A DNA stretch of 64,000 nucleotides from an uncultured Poribacteria bacterium (GTDB taxonomy: Bacteria > Poribacteria > WGA-4E > WGA-3G), in the NCBI GenBank assembly GCA_951828385.1, contig OX639973.1, positions 2,305,561 through 2,369,560 on the forward strand, given 5' to 3'. Numbering within the stretch: the stretch's first letter is position 1; each line of letters opens with the position of its first letter. This document shows positions 8,601 to 17,472 of this stretch, in pieces. The notes under the pieces are model-generated. The model was not told where the DNA came from. It saw only the letters and a list, made by a program, of their open reading frames with translations, and made no database searches. Made by a program: the position numbers and the translations under genes.

Positions 8601-9765
8601 TGTACTTTCCAGTGTGTGCATCCCACAGCGACACCCCGTAGTTAAAACTGGTGGCAAGCGTCTGTCTATCTGGACTGAACGCTATGCTATTGAGAATCGT
8701 TATCTGGAATAAGATAGTTCTGTACTGCCTACTGTCCACATCCCATAGATGCACACCGCGCGAATTAACACCAGCAAGCGTCTGCCCATCTGGTCTGAAC
8801 GCAATCCGATCAATTCCGCTTAAAATATTGTATTTAATCCCATCGCTCCAGAGTGCATGTTGATGTTCAAGGGTGGTTTCGTGCTGGATTGTGTCCACAT
8901 TCCATAGATGCACACCGCGCGAACCGCTACTTGCGAGCGTGTTTCCATCCGGACTGAACGATATACTGTTAACAGTATCTTTATCCTTATGTGTCAGAGT
9001 GGCTTTGGGCTGACCACTATCCACATTCCACAGTCGCACCGTTCTGTCCATACAGCCACTTGCGAGCGTGTTTCCATCCGGACTGAACGATATACTGTTA
9101 ACAGTGTTCTCATGCATCAGAGTGGCTTTGGGCTGGCTACTGTTCACATCCCACAGTCGCACTGTGTCGGCACTTGCACTTGCGAGCGTTCGTCCGTCTG
9201 GACTGAACGATACACTCTCTACAGGCTCCGTATGCCCCCAGAGGGAAGTTTTGTACTGACCACTGTCCACATCCCACAACCTCACCTCGGAAAAAACTGA
9301 GCTACTTGCGAGCGTTCTGCCATCCGGACTGAACGACACACTCAGAACATTGCTGGTATGTCCTGTGAGGGTGGTTTTGTGCTGTGTATTCACTGCATCC
9401 CATAACTGCACCTGATATCCACCAGCAATGGCAAGTATGCGGCCGTTGGGAGAGTACGCGAGATCCCGAACTTCCGGTATTTCCTTCACAAGCAGCGGGT
9501 CAAGTCCTTCATCCGTCTCATTTACCGTAAGCAGGTCAAGTTCTTCGCCCGTATCCGCATCGTATAGCCACACCCCGATTGCAGTCGCGACAGCGAACTG
9601 TGTGCCATCCGGGGAATACTGAACATCCGTTGGTGTTCCTTTGCCGAGGCGAGCGATAATTCGCTCAGGTAGGTGCCATTGTGGAGAGTCTTCTGCGACA
9701 CTGTTCGGCACTAAGGTACGCGTTATAAATATGAGGGTCAAAATCGAAAACACGGACATCTTCAT
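5602..9765 (-). CDS. Secreted WD40-repeat/metzincin-like protease with C-terminal sorting domain
   Basis: Secreted multidomain protein of 1387 aa. It has a signal peptide (about 1-24), then about a dozen WD40 repeats up to about residue 640 (recurring FSPDGRTLAS...VRLWDV). A metalloprotease-like region follows with HELGHVFGLEHD near residue 817, a zinc-binding HExxHxxGxxHD motif. A cadherin/Ig-like segment (about 960-1080) and a concanavalin/LamG-like segment come next. The protein ends in a FlgD-like sorting domain (NYPNPFNPETWIPYQL ... YFYTLTAG ... RKMLIRK) shared with three other proteins here. Shine-Dalgarno GGAGG precedes the start. Domain calls are by motif; the substrate is unknown. 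Confidence 0.88.
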   Translation of the reverse strand: MKMSVFSILTLIFITRTLVPNSVAEDSPQWHLPERIIARLGKGTPTDVQYSPDGTQFAVATAIGVWLYDADTGEELDLLTVNETDEGLDPLLVKEIPEVRDLAYSPNGRILAIAGGYQVQLWDAVNTQHKTTLTGHTSNVLSVSFSPDGRTLASSSVFSEVRLWDVDSGQYKTSLWGHTEPVESVSFSPDGRTLASASADTVRLWDVNSSQPKATLMHENTVNSISFSPDGNTLASGCMDRTVRLWNVDSGQPKATLTHKDKDTVNSISFSPDGNTLASSGSRGVHLWNVDTIQHETTLEHQHALWSDGIKYNILSGIDRIAFRPDGQTLAGVNSRGVHLWDVDSRQYRTILFQITILNSIAFSPDRQTLATSFNYGVSLWDAHTGKYKTTLIKDTEHLESMVFSPDGRTLAGVSVNNTVRLWDVVNDQHKATLKHTGWVWDIAFSPDGRTLASGTNDNKVLLWDVATLQPKATLIGHTNPVWRVVFSPDGRTLASGSWDGTVRLWDVATFQLKATLVGDRQVFSVSFSPDGRTLASGHSGTTVQLWDAHTGKPKATLLIGCRLSDAAFIFDNNTLILSDHFGRMRLWDIVGGKELGNLIGHKSGIRQIAFGPDERTLASIGKSGIVFLWDVTAFVPQHAQQDTDIEQPQGDIDTQRVQQDTGIQRYERERVRLIYFRPSDRPSRQGINTELDTLIRWSQYFFAEQMQNYGRKTFAFETDATGHARVHHVTGKFTDTYYHSDTYDKVVKEVAEQFDTSRDVFLIAVDVSSEFINNEGTCGIGGGGWQSYDNERWRRDFGGTAVIPASGVCINPSITAHELGHVFGLEHDFRDDAYLMAYGTQERLSHCAAEWLDAHRFFNNDPTALNETTTIAMHPSQASAPGGLRLQFKLTDTDGLHQAQLIIPAAATDPAQGTKLHSCKSLNDRNQTVAFLTTDAAVPSDSEVTLQVVDSTGNITRQTFSLKGGDITSKGEDITSNRSPVAVGTIPDQNLTLGGSATTLNISPYFSDPDGDVLSYKAESNNTRVVGVRLSGTEITIGPRGVGSASVAVTASDGKLLVTQRISVHVKSAPIANATDTFGDSFEGAALQNPNWRWQNEPENWDLGETRDGFLHINAETNRNLWASDASHFLYQATDADAFDVETHFFTRWDTASGVNGLVVKSPADNNWVTIKFWSRDAGAKGQIQYQTRGRGLVADPAWRPELGATELFLRLRKQGDTYTGWYKTREADSWIEIGVANFPLTPPLQLGIYAGVAAGTGTLTVDYDYFRSTVDTGVLASPVLHVTAMETPTETTLLPNYPNPFNPETWIPYQLSSPSDVTVRIYAINGNLVRRLALGHQAIGVYQSRSRAAYWDGKNEVGELVASGVYFYTLTAGDFNATRKMLIRK

Positions 9766-9803
9766 CGGAAATCTCCTCCTTTAACATATATCCACGAGAG
9801 AAT

Positions 9804-11081
9804 CTATTGCAGTGCCTTCAAGATTTGCTGGATAAAGCGTTCTTTAGGCATAGCACCTGCGAACCTTGCGACCTCTGCCCCGTTTCGGAATACAATATAC
9901 GCTGGGATCCCCCTAACTTTATATGCCTCTGTCGTCCGCCGGTTTTCGTCGATATCCAATTTTCCAATGATGAAAGTGTTCCGGTGTTCCAACGCGACCG
10001 ACGCAACAATTGGCTTCATTTGTCTGCAGAAAGGACACCAATCGGCTTCAAATTCAAGCACAACCGGCAATTCAGCATCCAATACCTCGGCATTGAACGT
10101 TGCATCGGTAATGACAACGGGTTTCCCATCGGTATTCACCGGATCCGGGTTAACCTCATCTTCGAGTTCTTCAACGGGTTCGGGATCAATGGGTTCCGGT
10201 TCGACATCTTCTTCAACGGGTTCGGGATCAATGGGTTCCGGTTCGATATCTTCTTCAATGGGTTCGGGATCAATGGGTTCCGGTTCGATATCTTCTTCAA
10301 TGGGTTCGGGATCAATCGGTTCCGGCTCCGCATCATCGGTTTCGACAACTTCGGGGTCCGGGCCTGCACGGTTGTAGATATACTGCGTGGAATCTGCGCG
10401 AAAAACCAAAGCCAAGAAGCGTCCATCCCAAGTATATGTACCTACAGAAGGCCTGGGGTCTCCCTGCGTGAACCAGTGGATTGTCCCGTTGCTTTGGGCA
10501 AACGGCCTGATGAGTTTGTAGGAACCGGTGACAAACTGTTTCAGGGATTGTGCTTCGCCTTCTAAGATCTCCTGGAACTCCTGTGTGAACGTTGTAGGTG
10601 TGAGGCGCAGAGTGCCTGTCACTTGAACAGGGTCGCCGTGAACACTTTTGGAAACAAGCCTATAGGTGCCGCTGAGCACCTCGGCGACTCTGTAGGGTTT
10701 GGAGTAGACGAGGATCGTTGCTGTTTTGGAGGCATCTTTCTCGCTACCGTCTCGGACATAAACATTAACGGTTACGACTTTCGATGGCACCATTTTTTCG
10801 GATGATTCTGGGGCAGTCCACTGAACTTGGGGCCCCGTGTCGTTGGCTAATGTGCCTTCGGAGACATCCCATATATAGGTTAGAGAATCGTCATTCGCAT
10901 CAAAAGCCCTAATTCGGAGTTGAACGGTTTCGCCGTATTCGACCTCCACTGGAACAGTGAGGTTGGTGATTTCAGGTGGATCATTAGTGAATTCCTCGTA
11001 CTGATCGCAACCGCTGAAGATAGCGATCTGAAGCACTAACAGGATGACCACACCTATCTGAACTGGCTTAAAAACATTCAT
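9804..11081 (-). CDS. Lipoprotein-thioredoxin fusion protein (WCPFC)
   Basis: Envelope lipoprotein of 425 aa. The signal peptide has lipobox FSGC. The first ~230 residues are paralogous to the lipoprotein at 4753-5472. An acidic linker of tandem 14-residue units (EPEPIDPEPIEEDI type) follows. The protein ends in a thioredoxin domain with active site WCPFC, followed by DIDENRR and GIPAYIVF. It is the single-chain version of the two adjacent genes at 4122-5472, whose thioredoxin has UGA in place of the first active-site Cys. It likely acts as a tethered periplasmic disulfide oxidoreductase; the client is unknown. Confidence 0.88.
   Translation of the reverse strand: MNVFKPVQIGVVILLVLQIAIFSGCDQYEEFTNDPPEITNLTVPVEVEYGETVQLRIRAFDANDDSLTYIWDVSEGTLANDTGPQVQWTAPESSEKMVPSKVVTVNVYVRDGSEKDASKTATILVYSKPYRVAEVLSGTYRLVSKSVHGDPVQVTGTLRLTPTTFTQEFQEILEGEAQSLKQFVTGSYKLIRPFAQSNGTIHWFTQGDPRPSVGTYTWDGRFLALVFRADSTQYIYNRAGPDPEVVETDDAEPEPIDPEPIEEDIEPEPIDPEPIEEDIEPEPIDPEPVEEDVEPEPIDPEPVEELEDEVNPDPVNTDGKPVVITDATFNAEVLDAELPVVLEFEADWCPFCRQMKPIVASVALEHRNTFIIGKLDIDENRRTTEAYKVRGIPAYIVFRNGAEVARFAGAMPKERFIQQILKALQ
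10150..10325. repeat. 42-bp coding tandem repeat (about four units)
   Basis: Unit of 42 bp encoding 14 acidic, proline-rich residues, nearly identical at DNA level, inside the linker of the lipoprotein-thioredoxin fusion. Unit number is probably variable by slippage. Confidence 0.85.
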
Positions 11082-11103
11082 AGAATATGCTCCTTTGTTG
11101 AAA

Positions 11104-11230
11104 TAGTTATCAGTTGCCAGTTATCAGTTACAAGAGATTTTGGTAATCCGAACGCACCGTTCTGATAACTGAAAGATTTTTTCGGAGAAAAAATCGTACT
11201 GATAACTGATAACTATTAAAACTGACAACT
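11104..11230. repeat. Heptamer inverted-repeat spacer element E3
   Basis: Inverted heptamer arrays flank the hairpin GATTTTTTC-GGA-GAAAAAATC at 11175-11195. The element runs into the 3' end of the next gene and supplies its last codons (SCQF) and stop. Confidence 0.7.
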
Positions 11231-12355
11231 GCGTACTCGCTTACTTATAGTTTGTATCAACATTTTTCGGGTTGCTGTAAAGTCGCCTGCTGTGAGTGTG
11301 TAGAAATAGACACCACTTGCAACGGGTTCACCGAGTTTGTTTTTGCCGTCCCAATACGCTGCACGATTACGACTTTGATACACGCCGACACCCTTATGTC
11401 CTAACGATAAGGTTCGGACTAAACTGCCGTCTACCGCGTGGATGCGTAGCGTCACATCTGCTGGGTTTGCCAACTGATAGGGTATCCATGTCTCTGGGTT
11501 GAACGGGTTTGGATAGTTGGCAAGCAGTGCCGTCTCTTTCGGGGTCAATGTCAACAGCAGCTGCTCAAGGAAACGGATACCGCGTTGCGAAGTCGCATCT
11601 GTGAGGTTGAATTGCTTAGCATCAGAAAGCCATTGGTGCACGGTCTTTGCGGAGAGGTTGGCTGCAGATGGCGCGCTGGCGGCTGTTTCCCCGAGGGCGG
11701 CGGCGGCGGCGACGAGGTCTTGAATATTGACGACACCATCACCGTTGACATCGGCAGGATCTCCTTCTTCAGGAACTTGCTGCCCAAATGCACCCGCAAC
11801 CCTTACCAAATCTTGGATGTTGACTTGTCCATCGCCGTTGACGTCCGCCGCGAGGCGTGGGGGTTCTGGGGTCTCCGGGGCGGTGTCCCATAGCAGAATT
11901 GCGCCATAAGAACCTCCACTTGCTAATGTCAAACCATCCGGACTGAACGATACACTCGCGACCTCGTCCGTATGCCCGGTGAGTTCGGTTTTCAGACTGC
12001 CCGTCGCTACGTCCCACAGACGCACCGTTTCGTCCCAACTCCCACTGGCAAGCGTTGAACCATTCGGACTGAACGATACACTCGCGACATCACCCGTATG
12101 CCCGGTGAGCAGGGCAAGCTCCTGGAGCGTTTCGGTATTATACAGCCAGATACCGACGCTACTTACTACGGCAAGCAACGCACCATCTGGTGAATACGCT
12201 ATTTCATTTAGGCGACCTTTACCGAGGCGTGCCTTGGCACCTTCGGGTAAACTGAGTTGCGTGTACGGCTCATATTGCCCAAAACAGGGCAGAATACTGA
12301 GGCTTGAAATTATGAGCAGTGTTAAGATCAAAAATAGCCTTGTTTTCATTTTCAT
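11216..12355 (-). CDS. Secreted WD40-dockerin protein with C-terminal sorting domain
   Basis: Exported protein of 379 aa. It has a signal peptide (about 1-26), three or four WD40 repeats (about 40-160, SVSFSPDGLTLASG, VRLWDVATG), and a dockerin-like pair of calcium-binding repeats (DVNGDGQVNIQDLVRVAG and DVNGDGVVNIQDLVAAAA). The protein ends in the FlgD-like sorting domain (NYPNPFNPETWIPYQL). After the usual RKMLI end, an extra tail TISKRVRSCQF is encoded by the invading heptamer element. It is a small relative of the 5602-9765 protein. Likely a surface-displayed scaffold protein. Confidence 0.87.
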   Translation of the reverse strand: MKMKTRLFLILTLLIISSLSILPCFGQYEPYTQLSLPEGAKARLGKGRLNEIAYSPDGALLAVVSSVGIWLYNTETLQELALLTGHTGDVASVSFSPNGSTLASGSWDETVRLWDVATGSLKTELTGHTDEVASVSFSPDGLTLASGGSYGAILLWDTAPETPEPPRLAADVNGDGQVNIQDLVRVAGAFGQQVPEEGDPADVNGDGVVNIQDLVAAAAALGETAASAPSAANLSAKTVHQWLSDAKQFNLTDATSQRGIRFLEQLLLTLTPKETALLANYPNPFNPETWIPYQLANPADVTLRIHAVDGSLVRTLSLGHKGVGVYQSRNRAAYWDGKNKLGEPVASGVYFYTLTAGDFTATRKMLIQTISKRVRSCQF

Positions 12356-12691
12356 AGACGCGTGTCTCCTTTAAATGTTATTACAAACGTGAGTTTGATA
12401 AATGTTGGACTTATGTCGCGCGCCTGTTAATTTCTGTCCTATACTGCACAAACTGGGAAGTTTGTGCTACAATTCACGGTTGTGTGATACGAAAATAGAG
12501 CTGCGACATATCCGAAATGATTAATCAAACTGGCGTTATTACAAAGACTAGACAAAATCCTCTTCTATTACTATACATCTGTCGCCCCGCTGGCGTTAAA
12601 TAGGAAACCCCGCCAGCGAAGAGTTTACGTGCGATGAATCGCACGACTACAAACCGGGTTTACCCTTCATTTGAAGGTTGACAGAACACTA
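12356..12691. other. Spacer with two REP-like hairpins
   Basis: No gene. Hairpin GCACAAACT/AGTTTGTGC followed by CTAC at 12446-12470, and hairpin GTGCGA-TGAA-TCGCAC followed by GACTAC at 12629-12650. A third short segment near 12600 (CCCCGCCAGCG) resembles another dispersed repeat type. Confidence 0.55.
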
Positions 12692-15154
12692 CTACGGCTC
12701 CAGCGATTCTTTAAAGTTGCTATTCAACTCGGTTGCCCACCGAATAATTGCCTCATGTCTATCAACATCGTTTCGCTTCTGATACCAATTGGCGAGCTGC
12801 TTACCGGTCTCAATGAGCAGGTCTCTCGATTTTGGTGCGTACGGTTTCACCGCTAACGCCTGTTCGTATTTCTCCATCGCATTTTTCGGCTCTTTTCGGT
12901 TCATTAAACAGCGCACGAGCGCACATTGCACGCGAGTCAACTTCTCTGCGGTCGGGTCGGAAGTGTCTGGTGCTGTCCCAGGGTTTGGAGCAGCCTCGCC
13001 GGTGCCGGGTGTTGGCGAGGCTGCGGCTCTCGCTTTACTCAGCATTACATCGAGTTGCGATTCAAGCGAGAGCAGATTTTGATATGCGACAGCATTCTTC
13101 GGGCGTTTCGCGAGGACGGTCTCAAAAGTTGTCAACGCTTTGAGGTGTTCATCCTGCACGAGATAGAGATAGCCGATCATGTTGTGCATATCTATAGTTT
13201 TCTCAGATGCCGGAATCCGTTCAAAAACAGCGAGCGCGGCTGCGTATTTCTTCTGATTCATCAAGGTATTTCCACGGCGGACCTGGATGTTCACGAGTTC
13301 TATCTTCGCGTTTTTGTGATTGGGCGAACGCGCTAAAATCCATTCCAATTCAGCACTCGCCTGTTCATATTTGCCGACATGTTGATACGCTTGCGATAGA
13401 TTCAAACGGAGATTGATGTCATCCGGAAAGAGTGCTGCTGCTTTCTGGAGTTGTTCGAGTGCAGCGGCGTAATCTCTTCGGTTCCGCAAAGTTTTTGCGT
13501 ATTGCTGATACGCGGCGATGAGGTTCTTTTTCGCTTGTTTGTCGGTGGGTTGTGTCGTGTAAACCTTATGAAACGCCGAGATCGCCGCCGGATAATCACG
13601 CCCCTTAAGAAGGTATAATTCACCGATCAGACTGGCGATAGTTGTATCGTCTGGTTGCAGCTTTTGCAATTCGAGGTAGGTCTTGATTGTCTCATCAGTG
13701 TGTCCGGCTTGCCGCTGGGCGTTCGCCTTTTGTGAGAGTGCGTCAATCAAGTTTGCTTTGGCGATTTGATAGGTCGGTTGCAATGCCAAAGCGTCGCGAT
13801 AGGCGCGAATCGCGGCATCCCATTCGCCTCTGTTCCTAAGCACCACACCGTGGTTCGTATAAGTGAGTGCAAGGTTCTTCTGCGTCTCAGCATCGTCTGG
13901 GGCGAGCTCGAGTGCTTTTTGGTAGTGTGTAATCGCTTGGGCGAACTCGGAAACGAGTGCATATCCGTCTCCCATGACACGATAGGTGATAGCGTTCTCC
14001 GGATCAAGACGGATGGCTTTCTGAAAATATGTGGTGCCTTCGTCAAAAGCGCGGCGTTTCAAAGCGTTGAACGCTTTTTGACGGTAGAGTTGGTTTAGGT
14101 TCTGTTTCGCGGTTTTATGGTGCGGTGATCGTTTAAGTGCTTTCTCGAATGCCTCTATCGCCTTGTCCGTATCGCCTTGTCGGTAATAGAGGGTCCCGAG
14201 GCGGTTATAGGAATCAGCACTTTCACGGAATGAGCGGGTTCCTTGAGGGCTTTTCACACGCTGTTCAATGAGATGGGTTGCTTGGTTCGACTGTCCTGTT
14301 TTTTGATAAGCCTGAATCAGTTTCTCCTTCGCCGGTTCATAGTTTGGATCAACACCGAGACAGTTCTGAAAGTTGGTAATCGCCGATGTCATATCGCCTT
14401 TGTCGAAGTAGACAGCACCGAGGAGATAATGCGGACGCGGGAGTCTAGGAGTCATTTGGACCTCTTTTTTTAAGAGATCGATAGCAATGTCGTGCTGCGG
14501 CGTATGGAGCGGTGTGTCGTAAAGTTTTAGGAGCGTGTTGATGTCGCGCGGGGTCGGGTGCTGCGCTGTCGCTGTTGCGTGGCAGGCATCATCTGTGTCT
14601 GGACTGTGCCCCCAGATTCCGATGGCGTGTCCCAATTCGTGGAGACAGACCGTCCGCATCTCTTCTTCTGAGAGTTCACCGATGGTGCCATCGCCCTCTA
14701 ACATGAGAACAATTTCTACGGTGAAGTCGATTGTCGTGCTTGAACGTTGAGCAGTGGTGGATGTGCCTTGTGAAAGCCTCGTTAATTTCGCACTGCCGAG
14801 TCGTGTGTCCAAGAACGCTAAGCGACCGCTGTAGGTTGGGTTAACGCGGATGTCTGCCTGTTCCGGGGTTTCGGTTTCTTGGAACCGGATTTTGCCACCG
14901 GTGGCGGATTCCCATGTGTTCATGGCATAGCGTATCTCGTTTAGATAGGGGAGTGCTTTGAGGGTTGGCGAGATATGCACACGAATCGGCATCTGTGTAA
15001 AGCGCGTGATTCTTCCACCGGCAAAGAGTGTAACCTGCTCGAAATAATCTGTCGCTGTCGTATCATCGGCGGTGTTCTGTGCTGCGCCGTGTATTACGAA
15101 CATAGCGGTTATCCATGCCAGAATAAAAAAGGGATAAAATTTTTTTATTTGCAT
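12692..15154 (-). CDS. Exported matrixin-like metalloprotease with TPR array
   Basis: About 820-residue exported protein. It has an N-terminal signal or anchor segment (FYPFFILAWITAMFVIHGAA) and a matrixin-type protease domain with the zinc signature HELGHAIGIWGH near residue 180. About ten to twelve tetratricopeptide repeats follow from residue ~240 to the end (for example PHYLLGAVYFDKGDMTSAI, YNRLGTLYYRQGDTDKAIEA). I chose ATG at 15154 over the TTG two codons upstream. TPRs usually bind proteins, so a substrate- or partner-binding role is inferred. No sorting domain is seen at the C-terminus. Confidence 0.85.
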   Translation of the reverse strand: MQIKKFYPFFILAWITAMFVIHGAAQNTADDTTATDYFEQVTLFAGGRITRFTQMPIRVHISPTLKALPYLNEIRYAMNTWESATGGKIRFQETETPEQADIRVNPTYSGRLAFLDTRLGSAKLTRLSQGTSTTAQRSSTTIDFTVEIVLMLEGDGTIGELSEEEMRTVCLHELGHAIGIWGHSPDTDDACHATATAQHPTPRDINTLLKLYDTPLHTPQHDIAIDLLKKEVQMTPRLPRPHYLLGAVYFDKGDMTSAITNFQNCLGVDPNYEPAKEKLIQAYQKTGQSNQATHLIEQRVKSPQGTRSFRESADSYNRLGTLYYRQGDTDKAIEAFEKALKRSPHHKTAKQNLNQLYRQKAFNALKRRAFDEGTTYFQKAIRLDPENAITYRVMGDGYALVSEFAQAITHYQKALELAPDDAETQKNLALTYTNHGVVLRNRGEWDAAIRAYRDALALQPTYQIAKANLIDALSQKANAQRQAGHTDETIKTYLELQKLQPDDTTIASLIGELYLLKGRDYPAAISAFHKVYTTQPTDKQAKKNLIAAYQQYAKTLRNRRDYAAALEQLQKAAALFPDDINLRLNLSQAYQHVGKYEQASAELEWILARSPNHKNAKIELVNIQVRRGNTLMNQKKYAAALAVFERIPASEKTIDMHNMIGYLYLVQDEHLKALTTFETVLAKRPKNAVAYQNLLSLESQLDVMLSKARAAASPTPGTGEAAPNPGTAPDTSDPTAEKLTRVQCALVRCLMNRKEPKNAMEKYEQALAVKPYAPKSRDLLIETGKQLANWYQKRNDVDRHEAIIRWATELNSNFKESLEP

Positions 15155-15695
15155 AAGCAATTTTCAGTATTAAAACTTCAGTTCTGATCTCCATATGGAT
15201 TGGACGATAGGAAGCGTGAAAGCAAGTAAATAGAAGGTTCATTCCATATTGACTTGTTTTCAAATCTTCCTCAAAACTTGAAACTTATTATTTAATATTG
15301 CTTAACGCTGGACCTCGCATTCCTTCTGTCGTAGAATCTGTTAGATCACCTTTGGCTGCCCGCAAACTAACAGTTTACGGTACAAAAACGCCATGATTAA
15401 TGAACCACCGTCAGTTAATTCCCAATAGGGTCAGATGATCACTACATAGTGACAACTTAGATGATATGATTATAAGTCGAATTTAAATATTATGCCAATT
15501 AAAATAAAAATTGTGTATTAATAATTCCTGTCTAACCCAACTGACTATTACGAAAGGCTGGACAGTTTGGGTCGGTTAGTATAAATGGCCCTGAACAGTT
15601 TCAGTTTTCAGTACTTAGACCGAATTATGTCCGCCTCTCTGCTGGTGTGATTTGGAACGCACCATGGGCATCAATTTAAGCAACGTCTCGCTTCT
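15155..15695. other. Gene-free spacer
   Basis: About 540 bp, AT-rich, no convincing frame. A decayed REP-like hairpin (GCAAACT...AGTTTAC) lies near 15366, and CACTA-CA-TAGTG near 15441. Otherwise nothing recognised. Confidence 0.5.
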
Positions 15696-15726
15696 TAAAA
15701 AAATAGGCGCAGTTTGCAACTGCGCC
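15696..15726 (-). terminator. Intrinsic terminator of the oxidoreductase gene
   Basis: Perfect 9-bp stem GGCGCAGTT/AACTGCGCC with a 3-nt loop at 15706-15726, followed on the minus strand by TATTTTTTT. It lies 38 bp past the stop codon of the gene ending at 15764. Confidence 0.8.
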
Positions 15727-15763
15727 GGAACTTAGCCATATTCGTATTTTTCGACGAATGTCT

Positions 15764-16933
15764 CTATAGTGCTGCTAACTCTGGCAATTCTACCCACTTG
15801 CGGGTCTGCCACGATTCCATGCCCTTTTCTGCCAACTGCACACCCTTTGCACCAGCGAGGAGCGTCCACGGAAACGGCTCATCAACGACGACATGTCGGA
15901 GGAACAACTCCCACTGCGCCCGGAATGCGTTCTCGTAAGTTTCCTGCTCTGGGACCTTGAGCCATCCATCAAAGAATTTGATCGGTTGTTCGATGTCCGG
16001 GTTCCAAACAGGACGTGGTGTGCCAGAGAGCGGTTGAATCCAACAATCTCTCAAGCCAACAACAGCGGATCCGTTTAAGCCGTCTACCTGTATCGTTAGT
16101 AGGTCGTCACGACGGACCCTGACCGCCCAAGATGAATTAAAATGCGCGATGATCCCGTTCTCCAATTCAAAAGTTGCATAAGCGGCATCTTCAGCGGTGC
16201 AGCGATAGGGTTTGTTTTCTTCATCCCACCGTTGTGGGAGGTGTGTGGCAGCGATACAAGAGACACCTTTGACCGCGCCGAACAGGTTGTCAATGACGTA
16301 TCGCCAGTGGCTAAACATATCAAGGATAATGCCGCCGCCGTCTTCGGTACGGTAGTTCCACGAGGGCCGTTGGGTCGGAATCGCGTCGCCTTGGAAGACC
16401 CAATAGCCGAACTCGCCGCGGACAGCGATAATCTGTCCGAAAAAGTCAGCATCTATCAAACGTTTGAGTTTCTGGATACCGGGCAGCCAGAGTTTATCCT
16501 GAACGACTCCGTTTTTGAGTCCTGCTTTTGCCGCTTGTTCATAGAGGCGATAGGCATCCGCAGTGGCAGTCGCGGTCGGTTTTTCACAATAGATGTGTTT
16601 GCCGGCTGCTATTGCGGCTTCGACTGCATCGACGCGGCGTGAGGTAACCTGTGCGTCGAAATAGACGCTATAATCTTCATCGGCGAGGGCGGTGTCAAGG
16701 TCTGTTGTCCATTTTTCAACACCGGTGGTTTCGGAGAGTTTCTCCAGTTTCGCGGGGTTCCGTCCGACGAGATACGGATCGGGCATGATAACTTCACCAT
16801 CACCGATCGGGATGCCGCCTTCTTCTGCGATTGCCAAGATGGAGCGGATGAGGTGTTGGTTTGTTCCCATCCTGCCGGTGACACCGTTCATGATGATACC
16901 GATGCGGTGTGTTTTTGGGGTATGATTGGTCAT
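15764..16933 (-). CDS. Gfo/Idh/MocA family oxidoreductase
   Basis: NAD(P)-dependent dehydrogenase-like protein of 389 aa, probably acting on a sugar or polyol. The N-terminal Rossmann segment IIMNGVTGRMGTNQH is a variant of the usual GxGxxG motif. The family EKP motif appears in IYCEKPTATATADAY (Lys contacts the nicotinamide side in the family), and the C-terminal alpha/beta substrate domain includes GGIILDMFSHWRY, with a conserved His. The cupin gene ends 31 bp upstream on the same strand, so the two are probably co-transcribed and share a carbohydrate pathway. The substrate cannot be predicted. Confidence 0.9.
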   Translation of the reverse strand: MTNHTPKTHRIGIIMNGVTGRMGTNQHLIRSILAIAEEGGIPIGDGEVIMPDPYLVGRNPAKLEKLSETTGVEKWTTDLDTALADEDYSVYFDAQVTSRRVDAVEAAIAAGKHIYCEKPTATATADAYRLYEQAAKAGLKNGVVQDKLWLPGIQKLKRLIDADFFGQIIAVRGEFGYWVFQGDAIPTQRPSWNYRTEDGGGIILDMFSHWRYVIDNLFGAVKGVSCIAATHLPQRWDEENKPYRCTAEDAAYATFELENGIIAHFNSSWAVRVRRDDLLTIQVDGLNGSAVVGLRDCWIQPLSGTPRPVWNPDIEQPIKFFDGWLKVPEQETYENAFRAQWELFLRHVVVDEPFPWTLLAGAKGVQLAEKGMESWQTRKWVELPELAAL

Positions 16934-16964
16934 GAATAGTCCTTATTTGAACAGATGCGAAGGT

Positions 16965-17417
16965 CTACGAAGACTCCGCGGGTTCAGTGCATTGGGGGGC
17001 TGCGCCTTCAGGGAGTGGTGGTGCTTCAACACCGGCTTTTGGGAGCGTGCCGGCGAGTTCTTGTTTCCAATGCGCCACATCGCCTGCGGGTCCATAGCAA
17101 TAGACCATCTGCATCGGTGTGTCACCGGTGTTCGTCAACTGGTGGAAGACCCATGAGGGGATAAAGACGGTCTGACCCGCTGAGAGGGTTTGCCGCTCTT
17201 CACCGAGGCACATTTCGCCTTCACCTTCAACGATGAAGTAGATTTCTTCCTGTTCGTGGTTGTGCCACGGCACTTGCCCACCGTTGGGCTCTAAGGTAAC
17301 GAACCCCATACAGAATTCGCCTATCTGGATCGGAGACGCGCCACCGACAAGATTTTTGGTGCATCTACGGGCAGGATAAGTACGCCCTTCAATTTCGTTT
17401 AAATCTGCGATTAACAT
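16965..17417 (-). CDS. Cupin domain protein
   Basis: Single-domain cupin of 150 aa. Motif 1 is PWHNHEQEEIYFIVEGEGEM (His, His and Glu ligands) and motif 2 is PSWVFHQLTNTG (His ligand), giving a complete metal site. Such proteins are isomerases, dioxygenases or small-molecule binders; nothing here decides which. It lies just upstream of the Gfo/Idh/MocA gene, so a role in the same sugar pathway is likely. The C-terminal tail after about residue 115 is Pro/Glu-rich and not part of the barrel. Confidence 0.88.
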   Translation of the reverse strand: MLIADLNEIEGRTYPARRCTKNLVGGASPIQIGEFCMGFVTLEPNGGQVPWHNHEQEEIYFIVEGEGEMCLGEERQTLSAGQTVFIPSWVFHQLTNTGDTPMQMVYCYGPAGDVAHWKQELAGTLPKAGVEAPPLPEGAAPQCTEPAESS

Positions 17418-17443
17418 GATGTGATGTCCTTTCCAATGCTGAC

Positions 17444-17466
17444 GGCACAGGGACTGTGCCTACTAC
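17444..17466. repeat. REP-like hairpin with CTACTAC tail
   Basis: GGCACAG-GGA-CTGTGCC followed by CTACTAC, lying 7 bp beyond the 3' end of the Uma2 gene. Confidence 0.6.
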
Positions 17467-17472
17467 TTTGCA

